Under the pieces are notes generated by a model that was not told where the DNA came from, ran no database searches, and worked only from the letters and a program-made list of their open reading frames with translations. A DNA stretch of 64,000 nt from Arthrobacter sp. PM3 (GTDB lineage Bacteria; Actinomycetota; Actinomycetes; Actinomycetales; Micrococcaceae): positions 3,951,861 to 4,015,860 of the forward strand of contig NZ_CP022314.1 of NCBI RefSeq assembly GCF_003352915.1. Direction: 5' to 3'. A program made the translations under genes and the position numbers. Position 1 is the first letter of the stretch, and every line of letters begins with the position of its first letter. This document shows positions 57,666 to 64,000 of this stretch, piece after piece.

Positions 57666-59392
57666 GAGGAAATCCTTTGCATGGAATGGGTGAAGGCCGG
57701 GGCGTCGTGCGTGTCCGCCCGGTAGTGGGCTCCGACGGATCGCGTGCGCTGCCGGGCTGCCGCGACGAGGAGCCCGGCCGCCAGGAGCAGGTTCCGGTCC
57801 TCGTGGGCGGCCTGGTCGGACCCGGCGGGGTTCCCGGCGGCAGGGGAACCGGTCCCGACGTCGGCGCTCCAGCGCGCCAGCCGGGCCGCGGCGGCGTCGA
57901 GTCCGGCACCGGTGCGCGTCACTCCCGCGGCCGCGGTCATGAGCCGGCCCAGGGCCTGCCTGCTGAACGGAACCTCGTCCGCGGCTGCGCCGTGAGCACC
58001 GGCCGGGACTGTGGCCGGGGCGGGCAATAGGCTGCCCGGGTGGACGTCCCCGGGGGCCGCTGCGGGCCAGTGCGGAGCGTGGACGGCGGCACGCAGGAAG
58101 TCCTCGACCGCGCGGCGGCCAAACACGAGGCCTTCGAGCAGCGAGTTACTCGCCAGCCGGTTGGCGCCCTGTGCGCCCGTGCGGGCGACCTCGCCGGCGG
58201 CGTAAAGCCCCGGGACGGTGGTGCGGCCCCAGAGGTCGGTGGACACTCCGCCCATCCAGTAGTGGGCTGCCGGGGATACGGGAACCACTTCGGCGGTCCA
58301 GTCGTGGCCGGCCGCCCGGGTGGCGGCCGTAATGGTCGGGAACCGGCGGGCCAGGAAGCCGGCGCCGCGTGCGGCCTCGATGCCCCGGGCGTCCAGGTAG
58401 ACCGGGCTGTCCGGCGCGGCCCCGGTGGCGGCCAGGTGCAGGGCGATGCTGCGGGAGACGACATCGCGCGGGGCGAGTTCGGCGTCCGGGTGGTAGTCCG
58501 GCATGAAGCGGTGCCCCGCGGCGTCCAGCAGCACGGCTCCCTCGCCGCGGACGGCCTCGGAAATGAGCAGGGCCGGCGGCCCGCCCGGGACCTCTTCGAC
58601 GGCCAGGGTGGTGGGGTGGAACTGGAAGAACTCCAGGTCCCGCACCGCGGCACCGGCGCGCCAGGCCAGGGCCACGCCGTCGGCCGTCGCGACGGCGGGG
58701 TTGCTGGTGCGGGCAAACAGCCGGCCGGCGCCGCCGGTGGCGAGCAGGACGGCGTCGGCCCTGACCAGGTGGCTCCGGCCGCCGGCCAGATATTCCACTC
58801 CGGTGACCCGGGCCGGCATGCTGCCGGGCTGTGCCGCGGAACCGGGCAGGGGGTCCGTCAGGAGCCCGGTGACAAACGCGCTGGTCTCCACCCGGAGCCG
58901 GCCGCGGCCGGAGCGTTCCAGGACGGCACGTTCCAGGACAGCGGCGACGAGCCCGCGGGCGATGCAGGCGCCTGTGGCGTCGCCGCCGGCGTGCAGGATG
59001 CGCGGCGCCGAATGGGCGGCCTCGAGCCCCAGGGCGGGTCCGCCGTCGGGACGGGTGTCGAAACGCACTCCGTAGCGGGACAGGCCCGCGATGTCCCGGA
59101 CGGCCTCCGTACACAGGATCCGGACGGCCTCGGCGTCGTTCAGCCCGGCGCCCGCCGCGAGGGTGTCGGCAATGTGCGCGGCCACGGAGTCCCCGGGAGC
59201 GGCGTCGCCCGGGGCCAGGACGGCGGAGACACCGCCCTGGGCGTAGAAGGTGTTGCTTTGCTCCAGGGTCCCCTTGCTCAGCAGCACCACTTCCACGTCA
59301 CCGTCATGGCTTCCGCCGGCGGCGTCGGCGGCGAGCAGCGCGGCGTAGAGCCCCGCGATGCCGCTGCCGACGATTACGACCCGCCTGGTCAC
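57662..59392 (-). CDS. nadB: L-aspartate oxidase
   Basis: A 576-aa FAD enzyme oxidising aspartate to iminoaspartate for NAD synthesis. Motifs: VVIVGSGIAGLYAALLAADA (FAD fold), SNTFYAQGGVSAVLAPGD, HSAPRILHAGGDATG, EFFQFHPTTLA, and the C-terminal YAAGEVARTGAQGANRLASNSLLEGLVFG. The GTG start overlaps the nadA stop (GTGA), and its stop overlaps nadC. Confidence 0.95.
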   Translation of the reverse strand: MTRRVVIVGSGIAGLYAALLAADAAGGSHDGDVEVVLLSKGTLEQSNTFYAQGGVSAVLAPGDAAPGDSVAAHIADTLAAGAGLNDAEAVRILCTEAVRDIAGLSRYGVRFDTRPDGGPALGLEAAHSAPRILHAGGDATGACIARGLVAAVLERAVLERSGRGRLRVETSAFVTGLLTDPLPGSAAQPGSMPARVTGVEYLAGGRSHLVRADAVLLATGGAGRLFARTSNPAVATADGVALAWRAGAAVRDLEFFQFHPTTLAVEEVPGGPPALLISEAVRGEGAVLLDAAGHRFMPDYHPDAELAPRDVVSRSIALHLAATGAAPDSPVYLDARGIEAARGAGFLARRFPTITAATRAAGHDWTAEVVPVSPAAHYWMGGVSTDLWGRTTVPGLYAAGEVARTGAQGANRLASNSLLEGLVFGRRAVEDFLRAAVHAPHWPAAAPGDVHPGSLLPAPATVPAGAHGAAADEVPFSRQALGRLMTAAAGVTRTGAGLDAAAARLARWSADVGTGSPAAGNPAGSDQAAHEDRNLLLAAGLLVAAARQRTRSVGAHYRADTHDAPAFTHSMQRISS

Positions 59393-60696
59393 GGCCGCGC
59401 CGCCAGCATGCGTTCCAGCGCCACCTTGGCCGGGGCGGCGACGGCGTCGTCCACGGTGATGCGGTTGACGACCTCGCCCCGGACGAGGGCTTCGAGCACC
59501 CAGGCAAGGTAGCCGGGGTGGATGCGGTACATCGTCGAGCAGGGGCAGATCACCGGGTCCAGGCAGAAGATGGTGTGCTGCGGGTATTCCGCGGCCAGCC
59601 GGTTGACGAGGTTGATCTCGGTACCGACCGCGAAGGTGGTGGGCTCAGTGGCCGCGGCGATGGCCTTGCGGATGAAGTCGGTGGACCCGGCGGAATCGGC
59701 GGCGTCGACCACCTCCATGGGGCATTCCGGGTGCACGATGACCTGCACGCCGGGGTACTCGGCACGGGCCTTCTCGATCTGGCCGACGTTGAAGCGCTTG
59801 TGGACGGAGCAGAAGCCGTGCCAGAGGATCACGCGGGAGTCCTGCAGCGTCTGCGCATCATTGCCGCCGAGGTCCTTGCGCGGATTCCACATGGGCATCT
59901 GTTCCAGCGGGACGCCCATGGCCTTGGCGGTGTTGCGGCCCAGGTGCTGGTCCGGGAAGAACAGCACGCGCTGACCGCGTTCGAACGCCCATTCGAGCAC
60001 GGTGGCGGCGTTCGAGGACGTGCAGACGATCCCTCCGTGCTCGCCGCAGAAGCCCTTGAGCGCAGCCGAGGAATTCATGTAGGTGACCGGAATGACCGGC
60101 ACCCGGCCGTCGGCGTCGGGCTCCGTGCCGAACAGTTCCTCCAACTGTTCCCAGCATTCGGCCACCGAGTCGATGTCCGCCATGTCCGCCATGGAGCAGC
60201 CCGCGGCGAGATTGGGCAGGATCACGGCCTGCTCGGGCCGGGACAGGATGTCCGCGGTTTCGGCCATGAAGTGGACGCCGCAGAAGATGATCGCCTCGGC
60301 CTCCGGGCGGGTCAACGCCGCGTTGGCCAGCTGAAATGAGTCACCCACGAAGTCGGCGTACGCGACCACCTCGTCGCGCTGGTAGAAGTGCCCCAGGACG
60401 ACGGCGCGGTCCCCCAGGGCCGCTTTGGCTGCGCGGATCCGGGCGTCGAGTTCGGCGTCGCCGGCCAGTTTGTACTCTTCCGGCAGCTGTCCCTGACGCG
60501 GAGTCGACGCGGGGGCGGTGTCCGCGGAGGAGGCGCCGGGACCGTAGGCGGGCACGCCTGCGAGGGCCTCGGCGAGGTCGAAGTCCCACGGTCCGCGGGC
60601 CAGGGCGGGGCTGCAGGTGTTGGCCGCCGGGCCGCCTGCCATGGCGGTGGCCTGCTCGCGCGTAATCAGCTGGATGGCCGTGTTGACGCTGCTCAT
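59389..60696 (-). CDS. nadA: quinolinate synthase
   Basis: A 435-aa [4Fe-4S] enzyme condensing iminoaspartate with dihydroxyacetone phosphate. Candidate cluster cysteines lie in IIFCGVHFMAETAD, KGFCGEHGGIVCTSSNAATV and CLDPVICPCSTMYRI. HFYQRDEVVAYADFVGDSF gives the substrate site near residue 103. It has a ~70-residue N-terminal extension compared with E. coli. The ATG overlaps the nrtR stop by 4 bases (ATGA). Confidence 0.95.
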   Translation of the reverse strand: MSSVNTAIQLITREQATAMAGGPAANTCSPALARGPWDFDLAEALAGVPAYGPGASSADTAPASTPRQGQLPEEYKLAGDAELDARIRAAKAALGDRAVVLGHFYQRDEVVAYADFVGDSFQLANAALTRPEAEAIIFCGVHFMAETADILSRPEQAVILPNLAAGCSMADMADIDSVAECWEQLEELFGTEPDADGRVPVIPVTYMNSSAALKGFCGEHGGIVCTSSNAATVLEWAFERGQRVLFFPDQHLGRNTAKAMGVPLEQMPMWNPRKDLGGNDAQTLQDSRVILWHGFCSVHKRFNVGQIEKARAEYPGVQVIVHPECPMEVVDAADSAGSTDFIRKAIAAATEPTTFAVGTEINLVNRLAAEYPQHTIFCLDPVICPCSTMYRIHPGYLAWVLEALVRGEVVNRITVDDAVAAPAKVALERMLAARP

Positions 60697-61403
60697 GGTG
60701 TGCTCCTGTTGTCTGGGTCAAGGCCGGGGCGGCCGGTGAAGCGGTAGAGGCGGGGCGGGCGGTGTTTGCCGCCCTGCAGGTACTGATCGGTTTCTTCGAT
60801 TTCCGGCGTGGCCTTGACCTGCCGGCGGAAGTTGGCCGGATCGAGCTCGCGGTCCAGGACGGCCTCGTAGACCTCCCGGACCTGGGCGAGGGTGAAGTAT
60901 TCGCCGAGCAGGTGGTACGCGATGGAGCCGTAGGCCATCTTGTTGCGCAGCCGCCAGAGGGCGTAGTCGATGATCGCGTTGTGGTCGAAGGCGAGCTCGC
61001 CGAGCCGGTCGGCCCGGAACCAGCGCACGTTCTCCGACTCGTCCGCGAGGGCGGCTTCCGTGGGCTGGACCAGTGCCCAGTACACGATCGAGACAACGCG
61101 CTGGCTGGGCGAGCGGTGCAGCCCGCCGAAGGCGTAGAGCTGCTCGAGGTAGTTCGGGGCCAGGCCCGTGGTCTCGCGCAGGTTCCGCGACGCGGCGTCC
61201 TGGAGGGATTCGGAGTGGGTGAGCGGGCCTCCCGGCAGCGCCCAGAGGTCCTTGAAGGGTTCCCGGATCCGACGCACCAGCGGGATCCAGAGCGTGGGCC
61301 GCCCTGTCCGCTCGCTGGGACGCAGCGCAAAGATCACCGTGGAGATGGCCAGCGACGGCGGAGCGAGCTGGCGCTCCGAGACGTTGGCTGCCGTCGTGTA
61401 CAC
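60693..61403 (-). CDS. nrtR: NrtR, Nudix-related regulator of NAD synthesis
   Basis: A 236-aa two-domain repressor. The N-terminal Nudix fold (residues ~15-140) has a degenerate Nudix box: GGPLTHSESLQDAASRNLRETTG keeps the helix but has Asn and Thr in place of two catalytic glutamates of the REUxEE core. This suits an ADP-ribose sensor rather than a hydrolase. The C-terminal winged helix is around AYHLLGEYFTLAQVREVYEAVL. It heads the operon nrtR-nadA-nadB-nadC-desulfurase, each junction overlapping by 4 bp up to nadC. The GTG 61403 start follows AAGGCGGGG. Its operator is the palindrome at 61482-61508. Confidence 0.9.
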   Translation of the reverse strand: MYTTAANVSERQLAPPSLAISTVIFALRPSERTGRPTLWIPLVRRIREPFKDLWALPGGPLTHSESLQDAASRNLRETTGLAPNYLEQLYAFGGLHRSPSQRVVSIVYWALVQPTEAALADESENVRWFRADRLGELAFDHNAIIDYALWRLRNKMAYGSIAYHLLGEYFTLAQVREVYEAVLDRELDPANFRRQVKATPEIEETDQYLQGGKHRPPRLYRFTGRPGLDPDNRSTP

Positions 61404-61481
61404 GGTGTTCCACCCCGCCTTCTCCGGGCCCGGGCCGGCCCTGTCGGGACTGCCGGGACGGTTCCGGCCGGACCGCCGGAG

Positions 61482-61508
61482 TAGTTATAGTCAGATTGAC
61501 TAGAACTA
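61482..61508 (-). promoter_or_regulatory. NrtR operator between -35 and -10 of the nad operon
   Basis: A 27-bp palindrome with inner arms TAGTCA and TGACTA around GAT and outer arms TAGTT and AACTA, one base apart. It begins within the likely -10 TATAAC (61484-61489) and runs through the spacer to the -35 area. Only the single bases between inner and outer arms and the centre break the symmetry. Confidence 0.8.
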
Positions 61509-61580
61509 ATGATACGGCTGCTGCGTTCGGGCGCAAAATGTTGCAGGTCACGTTGGGTGTAGCGGCCCGGGCGCCGCCGG

Positions 61581-62054
61581 TCACTTTCCGGCGGCAGCCG
61601 CTTCCAGCAGCGGGAGGGTGCGTCCCTGGAAGTGGGTGTTGAGCACGATCACGGACGACGAGCGCAGGATAGTCTTGGTGGCGATCATGGCATCGAGGAC
61701 GCGCTGCAGGTCCGGATTGGAGCGTGCGGCGATGCGGGCCATCAGGTCCGAACTGCCGGAGACCGTGTGGATTTCAATCAGTTCGGGGATCCGCGCCAGG
61801 GCCTCCACCACGGCGTCGTGCCCCAGATCCTGGTTGATGGTGAGGGAGCAGAACGCCACCACAGGGAAGCCGAACTGCGCCGGGTCCGGCTGCGGCACCC
61901 AGGAGCCGATCACGCCGGCGTCCTGCATCCGGTCCAGCCGCGACTGCACGGTGGCGCGGGCCACCTTCAGCACCCTGGACGCCTCCAGCACCGACGCCCG
62001 GGGAGAGTCCGTGAAAAATCGGACAATCTTTGCATCCAGCGGATCGACGTCCAT
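61581..62054 (-). CDS. Lrp/AsnC-family transcriptional regulator
   Basis: A 157-aa regulator. The helix-turn-helix occupies about residues 1-55 (LDAKIVRFFTDSPRASVLEASRVLKVARATVQSRLDRMQDAGVI) and a RAM effector-binding domain follows (VVEALARIPELIEIHTVSGSSDLMARIAA). ATG 62054 is preferred for GAAGGG at good spacing. It is divergent from the amino-acid permease, and a 2-oxoacid dehydrogenase E1 gene follows the permease, so it may be a BkdR-like regulator of branched-chain amino-acid breakdown (inference). Confidence 0.88.
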   Translation of the reverse strand: MDVDPLDAKIVRFFTDSPRASVLEASRVLKVARATVQSRLDRMQDAGVIGSWVPQPDPAQFGFPVVAFCSLTINQDLGHDAVVEALARIPELIEIHTVSGSSDLMARIAARSNPDLQRVLDAMIATKTILRSSSVIVLNTHFQGRTLPLLEAAAAGK

Positions 62055-62244
62055 GGATTTTCCCTTCCCGCGTGGTCCCGGCCGGACAAACCGGTGCCGC
62101 CGGCCCGCTTTTGGTGAGCAAACTGCCACCATGCTCTCACGGCAGCGGCGCGGCGGCGGCCAGCAGGGCCGCGCCAAAGACGGTAAATTCAATAGGTCCC
62201 ATAAGGACGCACAGATCAAAAAAACCACACGAAGGTTCGCCAGT

Positions 62245-63621
62245 ATGACAATGAAGTCCACCGCGAAATTGCCCGCCACCCGCCCGGCCCCGGCCCTGGG
62301 GCACAGCATGAAACCGCGCCAGCTGACCATGATGGGCCTAGGCAGCGCGATCGGCGCCGGCCTGTTCCTTGGTTCAGGGGCGGGGATCCAGGCCGCCGGC
62401 CCGGCCGTGCTGATCTCCTACCTTGTCGCCGGCACACTGATCATCCTGGTCATGTGGGCACTCGGCGAGATGGCCGCCGCCAACCCCAACAGCGGCGCCT
62501 TCTCCGTCTATGCGCAAAAGGCCATGGGCAAGACCGCCGGCGCGACCGTGGGCTGGCTTTGGTGGCTGCAGCTCGTGGTGGTCATCGCGGCGGAGGCCCT
62601 GGGCGCCGCCGCGCTGCTGTTCACCGTGTGGCCGGTCATCCCCGTCTGGGCGCTGTCCCTGATCTTCATGGCCCTGTTCACGGCGGTCAACCTGGCCGGC
62701 GTGAAGAACTTCGGCGAGTTCGAGTTCTGGTTCGCCATCCTGAAGGTGGCCGCCATCCTGCTGTTCCTGGCCGTCGGCGCGGCCCTGCTGCTGGGCCTGC
62801 TGCCGGACGTGCCCTCCCCCGGCCTGGGCAACTTCACGTCCGACTTCGCCCCCGCGGGCCTCGGCGGCATCGCCACCGCGCTCTTTGTGGTGATCTTCGC
62901 CTTCGGCGGCACGGAAATCGTCAGCGTGGCGGCAGCCGAAACCGAAAATCCCGAACGCAGCGTCGCCCAGGCGATCCGCACCGTCGTCTGGCGCATCCTG
63001 GTGTTCTACATCGGATCGGTCTTCGTCATCGCCGCCGTCCTGCCCGCCACCTCGCCGGCCCTGAAGTCGCCCTTCGCCGGCGTCCTCGACGTCGCCCGCA
63101 TCCCAGGCGCCGGGGCGGCGATCACCCTCGTCGCCGTCATCGCCCTGCTGTCGGCGCTAAACGCCAACCTCTACGGCGCATCCCGCATGGTGTACTCGCT
63201 CGCTGAGCGCGGCGAAGCCCCGCGGTTCCTCTCGAAGCTCAACACGGCCCGGGTTCCGGTGCTGGCCGTGAGCGTCTCCGTGGCGTTCGGGTTCCTGGCC
63301 GCCGTCCTGGAACTGCTCTTCCCGGACAAGATCCTGCCGGCCCTGTTCCAGCTGGTCGGCTCCACATGCCTGGTGGTGTGGGGCTCGGCCCTGGTCTCCC
63401 AGCTGATCCTGCGCCGCCGGGCCGACCGCGACGGCACCGCCCTGCCGCTGCGGATGAAGGGCTTCCCCGGCCTGACGGTCTTTGGCCTGGCACTCCTGGC
63501 ACTGATCTTCGCCGTCGGCTTCAGCAGCCCGGACAGCAGCAAGCAGCTGGTCAGCACCCTGGCACTCGTGGCGGGCATTGCCGCGGCGTGCTGGATCGGC
63601 GCGCGCGTCAGCCGCCGTTAG
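62245..63621 (+). CDS. APC-family amino-acid permease
   Basis: A 458-aa transporter with 12 predicted helices. The amino-acid permease signature is at the N-terminus: RQLTMMGLGSAIGAGLFLGSGAGIQAAGPAV (GSAIGAGLFLG core), and FAFGGTEIVSVAAAETENPE in helix 6. These mark the AAT/AroP-like group that imports amino acids with protons. ATG 62245 with GAAGG upstream is chosen; the longer frame would overlap the regulator. Specificity is not readable; context suggests branched-chain or aromatic amino acids. Confidence 0.88.
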   Translation: MTMKSTAKLPATRPAPALGHSMKPRQLTMMGLGSAIGAGLFLGSGAGIQAAGPAVLISYLVAGTLIILVMWALGEMAAANPNSGAFSVYAQKAMGKTAGATVGWLWWLQLVVVIAAEALGAAALLFTVWPVIPVWALSLIFMALFTAVNLAGVKNFGEFEFWFAILKVAAILLFLAVGAALLLGLLPDVPSPGLGNFTSDFAPAGLGGIATALFVVIFAFGGTEIVSVAAAETENPERSVAQAIRTVVWRILVFYIGSVFVIAAVLPATSPALKSPFAGVLDVARIPGAGAAITLVAVIALLSALNANLYGASRMVYSLAERGEAPRFLSKLNTARVPVLAVSVSVAFGFLAAVLELLFPDKILPALFQLVGSTCLVVWGSALVSQLILRRRADRDGTALPLRMKGFPGLTVFGLALLALIFAVGFSSPDSSKQLVSTLALVAGIAAACWIGARVSRR

Positions 63622-63753
63622 CCTCCCCGCCAGCGCCGCCCGGGTGCACAACTTGTTCACCCTGAGGCCGGAGGAGGCGGCAGCTTTGCGCAGTTTGGCC
63701 AGGGTTTTCTAGGCTGATTGCCCAGCTTCAGGCCGGTGACTAGGGTCACAGGC

Positions 63754-64000
63754 ATGGACACACTTCTCCCCGTGGCTTCCGGGGGCGCTGCCGGGCCCCT
63801 CACCGCCGAGGAACTCCGCGAGCTCTATGCGCTCATGGTGGCCGTCCGGCATTTGGACACCTCGGCCATCGCCTGGCAGCGGCAGGGCATCATCCCCGGA
63901 TACGCGCCCGAACTCGGCCAGGAGGCGGCCCAGGTGGGCAGCGGCTATGCCGTGGACACCACCCGCGACTTCGTCTTCCCCACCTACCGCGAGATGGGCG
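63754..64000 (+). CDS. 2-oxoacid dehydrogenase E1 alpha subunit (start only)
   Basis: The first 82 codons of a thiamine-diphosphate E1-alpha gene, cut by the window edge. ELRELYALMVAVRHLDTSAIAWQRQG, GQEAAQVGSGYAV and DFVFPTYREMG match pyruvate/branched-chain 2-oxoacid dehydrogenase E1 alpha. The nearby Lrp regulator and amino-acid permease favour the branched-chain complex, but PdhA is possible. TAGGGT lies about 7 bp before the ATG, so a leaderless mRNA is plausible. Confidence 0.85.
   Translation, partial: MDTLLPVASGGAAGPLTAEELRELYALMVAVRHLDTSAIAWQRQGIIPGYAPELGQEAAQVGSGYAVDTTRDFVFPTYREMG

Noticed and set aside
60693..61403. An ordinary Nudix hydrolase
   Set aside because: The catalytic Glu pattern is degenerate, a winged helix follows, and the gene heads nadABC, so it is a regulator of the NrtR type.

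Overview
The window is chromosomal DNA from a high-GC Gram-positive actinomycete, most likely a member of the Micrococcaceae close to Arthrobacter/Pseudarthrobacter. The basis is very high GC with frequent GTG starts, an NrtR-headed nad operon, malate:quinone oxidoreductase, DUF2510 and sunset-domain proteins, and a Val-rich ilv leader peptide as in Corynebacteriales/Micrococcales. No species is claimed. The gene content is mostly core metabolism, with two accessory items: an IS481-type insertion sequence end at the left edge and a putative poly-diaminobutyrate biosynthesis operon at 42-49 kb.

Layout. 1-5.8 kb: IS481 transposase end, a tandem pair of membrane dynamin-like GTPases, tRNA-Glu and tRNA-Gln, and a heptad-repeat membrane protein. 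5.8-28 kb is almost entirely on the minus strand: a secreted SASA-type esterase, HAD hydrolase, gltX, an FAH-family hydrolase, a metallo-beta-lactamase-fold hydrolase, a DUF1304 membrane protein, ilvE, leuB, an unusual array of 32-bp repeats, metG with an FtsX-type ABC transporter, serA, ilvC, ilvN, ilvB with its attenuator leader, ilvD and a LysR regulator. This is nearly the whole valine/isoleucine pathway (IlvD, IlvBN, IlvC, IlvE) plus LeuB.

28-42 kb is a mixed region: sunset-domain protein, lipoprotein sugar dehydrogenase, tRNA-Lys, small envelope and unknown proteins, universal stress protein, MarR regulator, thiol peroxidase (bcp), tRNA-Leu, a fasciclin lipoprotein, a peptide-type solute-binding protein, mqo and an RND transporter.

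42-49.5 kb is the most distinctive part: three tightly spaced minus-strand genes for a Pls-type single-module NRPS, an aspartokinase and a diaminobutyrate aminotransferase. Together they would convert aspartate into L-2,4-diaminobutyrate and polymerise it at the membrane (inferred product: poly-Dab, a cationic homopolymer related to epsilon-poly-lysine). Aspartate-semialdehyde dehydrogenase is not in the window and would come from elsewhere. A TTGACA promoter followed by a cluster of CGTCAC repeats lies upstream.

49.7-55.5 kb: secreted M28 peptidase, an LLM-class oxidoreductase with its own MarR regulator and operator, a transglutaminase-like protein, a lipoprotein, DUF1684 and GtrA proteins. 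55.5-61.5 kb: the operon nrtR-nadA-nadB-nadC-cysteine desulfurase for de novo NAD synthesis, with an extended palindrome in its promoter. 61.5-64 kb: an Lrp/AsnC regulator, an amino-acid permease and the start of a 2-oxoacid dehydrogenase E1-alpha gene, probably branched-chain keto-acid catabolism.
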